Source of the DNA: a virus
Reading direction: 5' to 3' (one strand)
DNA length: 62,477 nt
Virus record (IMG/VR): IMGVR_UViG_3300010430_006910
Location: 1 to 62,477 of that record
The notes under the pieces were generated by a model. That model had not been told where the DNA came from. It did not search any database and worked only from the letters and a program-made list of their open reading frames with translations. Shown here piece after piece: positions 1-7,437 of the stretch. The position numbers and the translations under genes are program-made. Every line of letters starts with the position of its first letter. Position 1 is the first letter of the stretch.

Positions 1-1208
1 GCAATCACCTCCGCTTCAGTCATCCTCGATTCCCTTTCCTCTATATCAACCAGATTCTCAAGTATATTCAATTGACCGGCTTGGATGCTGGTAGTGATAT
101 TCCTGATTATCCAATTCTCGGTATTCGCATCCGCATACTTTTTATAAATGTTGCCGTCAAGTGGAATCAAAAAGTTGTGCCCAATGAAACTTACAACTGG
201 GTTATAAACATCTCCATCATCCGCACCCGCCCACTTTGCATGTAATAAAAATATCAGATTAGTATACCATGGTATCAAATATCCGCTTTTTGCACCATAA
301 CTATAAACCTTATCGATACTATTCGCCGTTGTATTATTAAACTCACTCCTGGTCAAACTGGCACTTACACTAACCCTGTAGTTCGGTTCACGTTTTTCTT
401 CGGTACTTTCAGAATAATCCCACTTGTTATCGTTGCCAACCCCGTACCCGATATATGTTTCACTGTTTTTTCTATACAGATAATATGACGATCCTTCATA
501 TTTCAAGAATAAACTAAAGTAACTGCATATTCTCTTGAAGAAAGAAAAGAAAGTAATTTTCTGTCCTTGGCTGTCGTAGCTGCCAATATCATTACTCTCT
601 ATTTTTGTGTGGTTTATAGCGTAACTTTGATTGATAGCATACAACATATTTTCATCAAGCCTGATATCTTCCCAGTTAAAATCTTCCTGAGTTGTTGTTA
701 CCAGGTCATTGACATACTTGTTTGTAGCTATCGATAATCCTGTCAGATTCGTTGTATCCAAGCTGAAACCGCATTGGCTAAACATTACTTGTAACAGCCA
801 GTCAAGTCGTAAATTTGGTAATGATTCATTATCGCTTGCTCGGTAAAGCAAATCATTACCGGCACCCGCCAAATCGGAATGCAACTGATCATAATCTATA
901 AACTTCTCTTCAAGCTTCATCACACCATCTTCAATTTCTATCTTATGATAGTTGGTCCCGAATTCTTTCTTAGTTACCTTCGGCTGCCCAATAAATTTTA
1001 CAACATCATCAAGCTTCAAACGGCACCTGCTCATACCTACCACTTTAGATATATCCGGACACGAGCTCCAGACCTTCATGGTAAATCCTTTACCTGTGGG
1101 CTCATAATCCCGGTTCCGGCTAACTATCGGGACCGGGGTAATGCTGCCGATATAATCTGAAATATCATACCAGGTAATTCCATATTCTATTTCAATTTTA
1201 ATAGTCAT
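1..1208 (-). CDS. Phage B tail tip/baseplate protein, partial (runs off the left edge)
   Basis: An open frame of at least 402 codons starts at the ATG 1208-1206, which overlaps the end of the tape measure gene by 11 bp, and continues to base 1 without a stop. The N-terminus (IEYGITWYDISDYIG) and the beta-rich domain after it (KLDDVVKFIGQPKVTKKEF) look like a distal tail or tail-hub protein, and the gene follows the tape measure gene as such genes do. The start of the large tail protein of the Mu-like phage (9216-13346) has a similar layout. No catalytic motif is visible. The family assignment is by context and style. Confidence 0.6.
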   Translation of the reverse strand, partial: MTIKIEIEYGITWYDISDYIGSITPVPIVSRNRDYEPTGKGFTMKVWSSCPDISKVVGMSRCRLKLDDVVKFIGQPKVTKKEFGTNYHKIEIEDGVMKLEEKFIDYDQLHSDLAGAGNDLLYRASDNESLPNLRLDWLLQVMFSQCGFSLDTTNLTGLSIATNKYVNDLVTTTQEDFNWEDIRLDENMLYAINQSYAINHTKIESNDIGSYDSQGQKITFFSFFKRICSYFSLFLKYEGSSYYLYRKNSETYIGYGVGNDNKWDYSESTEEKREPNYRVSVSASLTRSEFNNTTANSIDKVYSYGAKSGYLIPWYTNLIFLLHAKWAGADDGDVYNPVVSFIGHNFLIPLDGNIYKKYADANTENWIIRNITTSIQAGQLNILENLVDIEERESRMTEAEVI

Positions 1209-3396
1209 TTACCTTAAAATTCTGTTTATCTAATCTGCTTTTGGTTTTTTCATTCCTGATAACCTTTGCTCTAGTATCATCCTCACCCGGTATTACAGTT
1301 ACACTATAATCCTTTTCAGCAGTCGTGGCGGTTAAGGCCTCTACACGGCTAATCAGTATCGATAATAGTTTTGCCTCTTCCCCTACCTTACCGGCTGGAG
1401 TTACTTTCAAATCTTCCCCCGCGCCTACTCTTATTGGCAAACCGTCATGAGGATATTTTGATGGAACTATACCCCGCACACCCTTTGAAAATTTTGGCAT
1501 ACTGTTATAGTTCACATACGATAACCGCCCGTTCCGGTTTGATACTCCCCCGCCGTCTTTTAGACCGAACAGTGAACTGCCGAGACCCACGATTGAACCA
1601 ACAAAAGGAATCAATCCTGCTAAACCTTTCATCATATTAGTACTGCCATCGCTACTATCATTTATCGAATTCATGATCTGCGAGAACCTTAACCCCATGT
1701 TGATGGCCTGCTGCAAATAGCTCAACAAAGTGCTCTTGCCTTCAGGATTTAGCGCATTAAACATTGCATCGTTCAACTGCATCGCCGCAGACATCCTTTC
1801 ATCATGTAATTGTTTGGATGCATCAAATTCAGCTTGAAAAACTAACCTGTTTGCTTCAATTCGTTTCATCGTTTCTTCATCGATTGCAGCCATGCGAAAT
1901 GTCACCACGCTATCGTACCACTCGGGCAACAACTCTTTTTCCTTTTCCATGGAATCTTTGGCAATAAGGTCAAAACCAGAAGGAGGCGCCCCCGGTTTAG
2001 GGGGTGCGTTACTTGCACCGCTTGCGGGAAGTGTACCGGCTTCCGCACCAACTTTACTATTTAATATCTCCTGAAATTTTATATTCTCCTGTATCAAGGC
2101 ATTTTTCTTTTCAATTGCCATAATGATATCCATGTAAGATTCATACTCAACCTCATACCTCGAAACAAGAAATTCTTGCGACTTGAGCTGCTTATCTGTT
2201 GTCGTTGACGTTCCTTCTAACCTGCCAAGTATTTTAAGATGTTCTTTGTAGGATTCAGCAGTCGCCTCAAGTAATGATTTTTTCCTTTCCAGAGGAACAT
2301 TTTCATCCCTGAGCAATTCGATATTAGCTCTCAACTTTTCGTTAAATTTTGACTCTGCTTCAAATCCATTAAAATTAGCTAATGCGGAAAAACTATTTTT
2401 CAAACGCTGCAATCTACTTTCTAAATCGTTCGCACCGGAAAATCCGAATAAACCACCCTCTCCTTTTATTTTTTTACTTAAATCATTTATTTCTTTTTGA
2501 TTCTTTACAATATTATTCATTGCTTCCAAATCAGCAATATCTTTTGAAGCAAGTCCTAATTCCCGCAATTTTCTGATTGTTGTATCTAAATCAGTCTCGG
2601 TTAGTATCTGGAAAAATTTTATCGTTGCATCAGTAGCAAGCCCAAATACAGGAATAAGCTTTTGCCCAATAGTTTCAGACAAATCTTTCAAGAGTGCATC
2701 TCTTCTTTTTTCCCGGTTGGCTAAACTATCGGCTGTCCTGATGGCATCCCCATGCGCATCAGTAGTACTTTCCATGATAATTTTATATCGAAGCTGTGCT
2801 TTTTCCAAGTTGGTTAATTGATTGAAACTTTTATTATAACCTTCATCCAGCGCTTTTTGCTTTAAGGTTGTCTCGGTAATAACAATTCCATATTTTCTTA
2901 CAGCCTCGTGGTTTCCAACGATTGCAGATGTAAAGGCATCAATGGTTTCCGCATCGCTTTCATTGTTGAATGAAGCTACGTCCACCGCAAGTTGTGTCAA
3001 TTCTTTACTTAACCGGGCCGATTCCTCACGGGCAAACCCGAGCGGAACAAATGTATCCTGCAAAGTACTCATCCATTTTTCAACATCCTGCCGGGCACGT
3101 CCGACACTTGAAGCAAAATCATTTGCCCAACGCCGGGCTTCATCTGTCATATCTTTGAATACAGCATTGAACTTTGATCTTATCTCATCCCCGTCCTTGG
3201 CAATATCCTTGGCTTGTCTGGATAAGTCTAATGCTTTATATGCCGCCGCTACGCCACCAACAACTGCGGTTATTGATGACAAAGAGTTTTTTATTTTTGT
3301 TACTGCACTGCTAGTCCTCTGCTGAACATTTGTTAAGCGACTGTTTAACTTTTTCAATCTTAAATCAAACTCTATTAAAAACTCTCTTGTCGCCAT
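1198..3396 (-). CDS. Phage B tail tape measure protein
   Basis: 732 aa, mostly helical and Ala/Lys/Glu-rich. The N-terminal third has the usual tape measure signature: an early hydrophobic stretch (residues about 40-55, TAVVGGVAAAYKAL) followed by helices such as SAIVGNHEAVRKYGI. A second hydrophobic, glycine-rich stretch (GLAGLIPFVGSIVGLGSSLFGL) lies near residue 610. Its ATG abuts the stop codon of the frameshifted tail chaperone (TAAATG), the standard G/T-H arrangement. It sets tail length and is passed into the cell during infection in this family. Confidence 0.85.
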   Translation of the reverse strand: MATREFLIEFDLRLKKLNSRLTNVQQRTSSAVTKIKNSLSSITAVVGGVAAAYKALDLSRQAKDIAKDGDEIRSKFNAVFKDMTDEARRWANDFASSVGRARQDVEKWMSTLQDTFVPLGFAREESARLSKELTQLAVDVASFNNESDAETIDAFTSAIVGNHEAVRKYGIVITETTLKQKALDEGYNKSFNQLTNLEKAQLRYKIIMESTTDAHGDAIRTADSLANREKRRDALLKDLSETIGQKLIPVFGLATDATIKFFQILTETDLDTTIRKLRELGLASKDIADLEAMNNIVKNQKEINDLSKKIKGEGGLFGFSGANDLESRLQRLKNSFSALANFNGFEAESKFNEKLRANIELLRDENVPLERKKSLLEATAESYKEHLKILGRLEGTSTTTDKQLKSQEFLVSRYEVEYESYMDIIMAIEKKNALIQENIKFQEILNSKVGAEAGTLPASGASNAPPKPGAPPSGFDLIAKDSMEKEKELLPEWYDSVVTFRMAAIDEETMKRIEANRLVFQAEFDASKQLHDERMSAAMQLNDAMFNALNPEGKSTLLSYLQQAINMGLRFSQIMNSINDSSDGSTNMMKGLAGLIPFVGSIVGLGSSLFGLKDGGGVSNRNGRLSYVNYNSMPKFSKGVRGIVPSKYPHDGLPIRVGAGEDLKVTPAGKVGEEAKLLSILISRVEALTATTAEKDYSVTVIPGEDDTRAKVIRNEKTKSRLDKQNFKVNDY

Positions 3397-3642
3397 TTAC
3401 AAATCCCAGCCTCTTCGTTTCAATTCATCAACTTCTTGCAATGCTTTTTTATTCAGATCTTCCCTGTTCAACAATTCCAGTTTTGAACCCAACTTCCACC
3501 CGGTTATGTTAAAGGCATTTGAGAGCAACTGTATATATTCCCGCCTGCTCAACTTCCCAAGCTTTTCTAAATCATATCTTCCGTATGTGGCAAGAATAAT
3601 TGCTTCTGCAACCTCCCTGCTTATTATCGGAACTTCCTCTTT
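3397..3642 (-). CDS. T extension of the phage B tail chaperone, reached by -1 frameshift
   Basis: This frame has no plausible start of its own. It is open from the A-run at the end of the G gene to a TAA directly before the tape measure ATG and encodes about 81 residues (for example LEKLGKLSRREYIQLL). The zero frame reads ATA AAA AAA AAG; slipping back one base on the A9 run (+ strand T's at 3640-3648) gives AAA GAG GAA and enters this frame. In lambda the equivalent gpGT fusion is made by a -1 shift and is needed for tail assembly around the tape measure protein. Confidence 0.75.
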   Translation of the reverse strand, partial: KEEVPIISREVAEAIILATYGRYDLEKLGKLSRREYIQLLSNAFNITGWKLGSKLELLNREDLNKKALQEVDELKRRGWDL

Positions 3643-4127
3643 TTTTTTATTTCAAGATTTTGCTGAAGATACTTGTACAACTTTTTCTGATTACTTTTGA
3701 TGGCAGCCAACTGCTCTTTAGTTATTTTCAACTCTTCAATAATTTCTTCATCCTCAACAACTTCATCTTTCTCCAATTCCGATACAACCATGATAATTTT
3801 ATCAATATCCCCCGGCATCAATAACCCTTTGAATTCCTCATACCCGCATTCAGGATTTTTCACCTTGAAACTATCATAAGCAATATGTTCAGCAAATTCC
3901 GGATCTGAATACAAACCGATTAAATCCTTATCAGAGTATATTTTATCAATCTCAAGCTGCAACATCGCCAGCTGGTTATCCTGGTCAACAACATTCTCCT
4001 GAATAAACCTAAATCTTTTAGCCCTGAATTTCTCGATTGCTTTTACAGGGTTCACATCTTCTTCATATCTTTCAGAAAAAATGTAACTTTTCCCTTTCAA
4101 TATTATTTCTGCTGTTCGCTTCATCAT
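3624..4127 (-). CDS. Phage B tail assembly chaperone (gpG-like)
   Basis: 167 aa, acidic and helical. It lies between the major tail protein and the tape measure gene, where tail assembly chaperones are found. It ends in a lysine-rich tail (EIKKKRKFR) encoded by an A9 run that is the likely slippery site for the T extension at 3397-3642. There are two adjacent ATGs (MMKR), so the exact start is uncertain by one codon. Identification rests on position, size and frameshift rather than on residue motifs. Confidence 0.75.
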   Translation of the reverse strand: MMKRTAEIILKGKSYIFSERYEEDVNPVKAIEKFRAKRFRFIQENVVDQDNQLAMLQLEIDKIYSDKDLIGLYSDPEFAEHIAYDSFKVKNPECGYEEFKGLLMPGDIDKIIMVVSELEKDEVVEDEEIIEELKITKEQLAAIKSNQKKLYKYLQQNLEIKKKRKFR

Positions 4128-4147
4128 GTTACCGTTTTAAGTTTGAA

Positions 4148-4174
4148 AATATTAAAGCCGCCGGTTAAGGCGGC
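4148..4174 (-). terminator. Rho-independent terminator after the major tail protein
   Basis: On the minus strand the stem GCCGCC / GGCGGC (4157-4174) with a 6-nt loop is followed by TTTAATATTTT. It lies 30 bp after the stop of the major tail gene, so it would attenuate readthrough and leave the abundant tail protein in excess over the chaperone. Confidence 0.6.
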
Positions 4175-4204
4175 TCAATGGAAGATAGTAGTTATGTGAA
4201 TAAG

Positions 4205-4813
4205 TTAAGCTGTGCCGTCGGATCTGGTCCATTCGCCGGTACTCTCAAAATCTGTAGGTATTCTCACGGTATCGCCACCACGCACGGTTACCGCTTCTGA
4301 CTGATTTGTGATGAAAGCATTTCCCTCACGATAAATGTCGTCATTAACGTTCAGTCTTAAAAGAAGCTCTCCATCATCCGCTGTCGGGAAAGGCACCCCG
4401 GCTCTCACGTGTATGGCAAACGATCCGGACCCTTCTTTCCAACCATCCTGCACTTTTTCAGCCCAATCCCCGGACATGTTATCCGTCCCATCTTTTGTTG
4501 GTGAACTTTCGCTCCAGCTCCAATCCACGATTGGCACGGTTTTTTTTATCGTACCACCGCTCGTGTACGTCTGGCTGGTTGTTTTAGATATGGTAAAAGT
4601 ATCATCAGTGGGCACGCTGATAATCCGGAATTTATCGTTAATATCAGTCATTCCCACCACCCCGGAAATATCATGATATTGGCCAACGCTTAACCCGTGA
4701 CCTACCGCGGTTATGGTTACAACTCCTGCTGCATGCGCCGCCCCGGTAATTGCAATACCTGCACCATAAAGTATTTTTCCATACTTTCCGTTAATCGCGT
4801 CACCTTTTCCCAT
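4205..4813 (-). CDS. Phage B major tail (tube) protein
   Basis: 202 aa with a strong ribosome binding site (GGAGGAAGC before ATG). Residues about 30-88 form a separate beta domain (VVTITAVGHGLSVGQ ... TDDTFTISKTT) of the kind often inserted in phage virion proteins, between the two parts of the tube fold. The C-terminus (VTVRGGDTVRIPTDFESTGEW) is typical of tail tube subunits. It precedes the tail chaperone and a terminator. A head decoration role is less likely from position. Confidence 0.7.
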   Translation of the reverse strand: MGKGDAINGKYGKILYGAGIAITGAAHAAGVVTITAVGHGLSVGQYHDISGVVGMTDINDKFRIISVPTDDTFTISKTTSQTYTSGGTIKKTVPIVDWSWSESSPTKDGTDNMSGDWAEKVQDGWKEGSGSFAIHVRAGVPFPTADDGELLLRLNVNDDIYREGNAFITNQSEAVTVRGGDTVRIPTDFESTGEWTRSDGTA

Positions 4814-5045
4814 TGCTTCCTCCGTAACTTAATTTTTCCATCTTGTCTAATATATTTTTTTCAATTTCATTTAACTTTTCAAGTATCTCAACTTTGTCAT
4901 ACTTTTGCTTCAGCGATTCTTCAACAATGGTAATTCTTTTATCGATCTGGCTGTAAGCAGCGCCTATAATAAATATGGCGGTTATTAGCTTAAGGACAAA
5001 TGTCCAGAACGATGAATCAAACACTTCCTTCGCTTTATCCGTCAT
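4800..5045 (-). CDS. Small membrane protein with coiled coil, phage B lysis region
   Basis: 81 aa from the ATG at 5045 (MTDKAKEVFD), which lies one base after the stop of the holin-like gene. One hydrophobic segment (FVLKLITAIFIIGAAY) is followed by a charged coiled coil (IVEESLKQKYDKVEILEKL). It overlaps the start of the major tail gene by 14 bp. The build resembles spanin-like or XhlA-like lysis accessory proteins, but no diagnostic motif is visible. A similar protein occurs in the Mu-like phage at 18643-18969. Confidence 0.6.
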   Translation of the reverse strand: MTDKAKEVFDSSFWTFVLKLITAIFIIGAAYSQIDKRITIVEESLKQKYDKVEILEKLNEIEKNILDKMEKLSYGGSNGKR

Positions 5046-5046
5046 A

Positions 5047-5304
5047 TCAACTCTTACTCCCCTTTTTTCCCGTGAGTCCATCAGGCACCTTATCAAGTGT
5101 CTTACTTAGTCCCGATGGTAAATTATTCGATTGGTATCCTTGTCTTAATCCAAAAACACTTAAACCTATGCCAACTAAAACACCAACTTTATAGCCAACG
5201 GTATGTGGCGGAGCGAACAATTCCAATCCTGCACTAACAACCGTCAAGGCTCCGCCCCATATTTCCTTTCTTTTATACCAGCTTATTTTATTCGCTTCGC
5301 TCAT
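5047..5304 (-). CDS. Holin-like small membrane protein of phage B, separated from its ribosome binding site
   Basis: 85 aa from ATG 5304-5302 (MSEANKISWYKRKEIWG). Two weakly hydrophobic segments (GALTVVSAGLELFA and VGVLVGIGLSVFGL) fit a small holin, and in the unbroken phage it would follow the amidase gene (38074) closely. The open frame continues upstream into the Mu-like end, but that part is not native. Directly before the ATG there is no Shine-Dalgarno now. In the rejoined sequence AAAGGA (from 37623-37628) would sit 5 nt before the ATG. It is probably poorly translated in the present state. Confidence 0.65.
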   Translation of the reverse strand: MSEANKISWYKRKEIWGGALTVVSAGLELFAPPHTVGYKVGVLVGIGLSVFGLRQGYQSNNLPSGLSKTLDKVPDGLTGKKGSKS

Positions 5305-5306
5305 AC
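5303..5306. repeat. Target-site duplication ATAC, right-end copy
   Basis: ATAC lies directly outside the TG terminus at 5307 and recurs directly outside the CA terminus at 37614-37615. Mu-type transposition usually duplicates 5 bp, so 4 bp is slightly short. The fifth base differs on both sides. Confidence 0.65.
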
Positions 5307-5364
5307 TGTACGTTTGCAAATTAGTTGCCAACAATTATTGCGTTTTAGTTGCCAACTTTTCATT
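5307..5364 (+). repeat. Right end of the Mu-like prophage: two transposase-type end repeats
   Basis: Reading inward from TG at 5307, repeat R1 (5312-5336) and repeat R2 (5340-5364) share the core TTAGTTGCCAAC at a 24-bp period (5321-5332 and 5345-5356). R1 matches the inverted left-end repeat at 37531-37555 in 20 of 25 positions. Paired, phased repeats at an end are typical of transposase binding sites in Mu-like phages. Confidence 0.75.
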
Positions 5365-5375
5365 TTGCCAAAATG

Positions 5376-6200
5376 TCAGATCAATTTCAAAGAATCAAAA
5401 AGGTCAAAGGCTTCGCCAATTATCACATCATAGCGATTCAATTTGTATTGTGAGCCATTGTATCCTTTCGCAAACTCAGCCCATCTGCCATTGATTAGTG
5501 ATTCTTTTAGACCTTTATAAATAATGAATTCGACGAACATTTCCAAGTGATTCGATTCTGATATTTGGATATCATATAAAAAGTCAATCAATCTGCCATA
5601 TCCGCAGCACTCATGGTTAAAACCCATAATCTGATATTTACCCCAGCTGGCTGACTTCAATGCCGCCTGTTCGTGAATAGTCCGGGCAATGTTCAATCTT
5701 TCATATTCATCATCAATATTTATGGTTTTAGGCTTGCCATATCCCTTGTAATGGGTCTTGTCCCACTTTGGATAAATCAAGTCTGGAAATTCCTTCCGGT
5801 ATGCCTCAGGGTCAAGTCCTGCCTCTTCCAACCTGTCATAAAATATATGTCCCTCAAAAAGAATACGTGGCCGTCCATCCGGGAAAAACCCACTTCCGGG
5901 AGACTCAACTTTGGAGACTGCAAGTATTGATTCAATACGACAGCCCAACCTCTTTGAAGCACTTTCATAATCGCTGTACTTTAGCAAGTAACTTTGTAGT
6001 TCAATTAGTCCCCATGTTACACCACCAACAATCGAATCCGGCTTTAACCCATTGGCCGCCTGGAAGAGTTTCGTGGCTTTTACAGTTGACTCATCAAAAA
6101 CACCGGAAGGTGTTTGATTCAGATATTCCAAATCAAATAGAAATGACTGCCATCTCAGCACATTCGGATGTTGTGAGTTTTTTCTAAGTGTCTGCATAAG
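5376..6200 (-). CDS. Endolysin: peptidoglycan-binding domain plus N-acetylmuramidase (DUF3380-like)
   Basis: 274 aa from ATG 6200 with GAGGGA seven bases upstream; a longer frame to 6248 lacks a ribosome site. Residues about 1-85 resemble a PG_binding_1 domain (GVFDESTVKATKLFQAANGL ... GGVTWGLI). Residues about 90-270 match the muramidase family with the glutamate in AVSKVESPGSGF as candidate catalytic acid, and the motifs RILFEGHIFY and ASWGKYQIMGFNH. It is the last gene before the right end of the Mu-like prophage and would degrade the cell wall at lysis. Confidence 0.8.
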   Translation of the reverse strand, partial: LMQTLRKNSQHPNVLRWQSFLFDLEYLNQTPSGVFDESTVKATKLFQAANGLKPDSIVGGVTWGLIELQSYLLKYSDYESASKRLGCRIESILAVSKVESPGSGFFPDGRPRILFEGHIFYDRLEEAGLDPEAYRKEFPDLIYPKWDKTHYKGYGKPKTINIDDEYERLNIARTIHEQAALKSASWGKYQIMGFNHECCGYGRLIDFLYDIQISESNHLEMFVEFIIYKGLKESLINGRWAEFAKGYNGSQYKLNRYDVIIGEAFDLFDSLKLI

Positions 6201-6217
6201 TCCCTCGTAATGGAAAA

Positions 6218-6239
6218 GGCGGGAAAAGTTTCTCCCGCC
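6218..6239 (-). terminator. Hairpin between the Dam and endolysin genes
   Basis: A 7-bp stem GGCGGGA / TCCCGCC with an 8-nt loop is followed on the minus strand by a short TTTT. It may be a weak terminator or attenuator upstream of the endolysin gene. Confidence 0.4.
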
Positions 6240-6244
6240 AGTTT

Positions 6245-7039
6245 TCAAAAGTTTTTAATTAGTAATTCCATTCCCCTTGGCTTCTTCTTTATATTATTAG
6301 TCCGGTTAATTCCGCACGAGTGTTTTGCGGTTTCCTTGCTAATAATATTGTAAGATTTGTATAGCTCCCGGATCAATGGATGATCGTAATAACTAAGAAC
6401 AAATTTCCCCTTTATTCCTGAAAGAATCTCGGCAAGCCTGAGATGGTCTTCCGGTTTGAAATCTACATTCTCTTTTTTGTAATAATGCTCGGCTTCGACA
6501 TACGGTGGATCGCAATAAAACAATGTGTAAGGTTTATCGTATTTCTCAATACATGCTCCAAAATCAAGGCTTTCAATTTGCACCTTTTTTAATCGTGCGT
6601 TAATTAGCTCAAGTCTTTTCAGAAACGGCAACCATTTACCGCTGATAATCTTGTCTGCAGTAATTTGATATCCCCAGGAGTTTCCGGAACCACTGAATGA
6701 TTGGATTTGAGCTATTGCATAACTCATTGCCCTTTCAACTTCATTCAGGAATTGGTCATCAGCCAGTTGTTTTCGAGCTTCCGTGTACATTTCCCGACTG
6801 TGTAATGTCCAAGTAGCCTTGTGATTAAACTCCTCGAAATTGTCCTTTATAACAGTAAACAAGGTTACCAGATTTTTATTGAGATCATTGTATATCTCAA
6901 CAAATGATGGTTCCTTTTTGAAAAGAACCCAGCCTCCACCTCCGAAGACTTCGCAATATGTTAATTTTTCGTGCCCCTCTGGAAAGTTGCCAATCACCCA
7001 TGATGACAAATAACTCTTTCCGCCGATGTATGGAATCAT
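6245..7039 (-). CDS. dam: DNA adenine N6-methyltransferase (Dam-like, D12 class)
   Basis: 264 aa. The N-terminal motif IPYIGGKSYLSSW, the SAM-binding motif CEVFGGGGWVLF (residues about 29-40) and the catalytic DPPY (177-180, FYCDPPYVEAEHYY) are all present in the order of the Dam/DpnM class. Such enzymes methylate adenine in short sites such as GATC. In a phage the enzyme may protect DNA from host restriction or affect packaging and expression. It sits between tail fibre genes and the endolysin gene at the right end of the Mu-like prophage, a common place for accessory genes. Confidence 0.9.
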   Translation of the reverse strand: MIPYIGGKSYLSSWVIGNFPEGHEKLTYCEVFGGGGWVLFKKEPSFVEIYNDLNKNLVTLFTVIKDNFEEFNHKATWTLHSREMYTEARKQLADDQFLNEVERAMSYAIAQIQSFSGSGNSWGYQITADKIISGKWLPFLKRLELINARLKKVQIESLDFGACIEKYDKPYTLFYCDPPYVEAEHYYKKENVDFKPEDHLRLAEILSGIKGKFVLSYYDHPLIRELYKSYNIISKETAKHSCGINRTNNIKKKPRGMELLIKNF

Positions 7040-7140
7040 TTTTTTCCCCTTCGATTATAAGAAATTAGTATCTTTGCGAGGGGTAATTCCCGGAGGCATC
7101 TTGGGGTATGATGATAGTGGCTTTGTATGGTTCTATTCAT
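7036..7140 (-). CDS. Possible 34-aa leader ORF coupled to the Dam gene
   Basis: An ATG at 7140 with GAGGGG eight bases upstream opens a 34-codon frame (basic, one Cys, ends in RRGKK) whose TGA overlaps the ATG of the methylase gene (ATGA). The same DNA can form a stem between GAGGGGTA and TACCCCTC (7079-7086 with 7146-7153). It could be a translated leader, or only a structured untranslated region. No homology is recognised. Confidence 0.35.
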   Translation of the reverse strand: MNRTIQSHYHHTPRCLRELPLAKILISYNRRGKK

Positions 7141-7221
7141 CAATACCCCTCGTGCCTTGTTTATACCGGAACTAATTCCGATATAAATTTTTCCACTCCA
7201 TATTTGTAATAAATCAGTTAT

Positions 7222-7437
7222 TTAATCATCCCAATCAGGTGTATAATCAATCAAGCTGTCATGATATTCTTCAGCAATCAAATGCTGATCTGTATCAATT
7301 AAAACAGCCCATTTGTCAAGTTGAGGATGTTTTTTCCATCCCCACATATATTTAGTTTCATTTCCCTCTGATTGAGGTAATACCGAGGCTGAGAATTGTT
7401 CAGCTTCAGCTTCATTTGAAAACTCGATTATCTTCAT
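7222..7437 (-). CDS. Small acidic hypothetical protein, tail fibre region
   Basis: 71 aa from the ATG at 7437, which overlaps the stop of the fibre gene (ATGA). It is acidic, Trp-rich at the centre (YMWGWKKHPQLDKWAVLI) and ends in DWDD. Position after a fibre gene suggests a fibre assembly or accessory protein, but nothing in the sequence proves this. Confidence 0.6.
   Translation of the reverse strand: MKIIEFSNEAEAEQFSASVLPQSEGNETKYMWGWKKHPQLDKWAVLIDTDQHLIAEEYHDSLIDYTPDWDD

Larger units (their letters stand above)
1..5306 (-). mobile_element. Left fragment of the lambda-like prophage (phage B), tail module
   Basis: This stretch carries a holin-like gene, a small membrane protein, major tail protein, tail chaperone, tape measure and tail tip gene in siphophage order, all on the minus strand. 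It continues the head and lysis genes that stop at 37673. The Mu-like prophage separates the two parts. The inference rests on the target duplication, the rejoined ribosome binding site and gene order. The left end of phage B lies outside the window. Confidence 0.8.

Noticed and set aside
5305-5334. Upstream extension of the holin-like gene to 5334
   Set aside because: These codons lie in the Mu-like end repeat and begin with ATT; the native start is the ATG at 5304.
7069-7076. Bacteroidota-type promoter TATCTTTG on the plus strand before the Dam region
   Set aside because: No TTG at the proper upstream distance and no plus-strand gene follows; a single 8-mer match is weak evidence.
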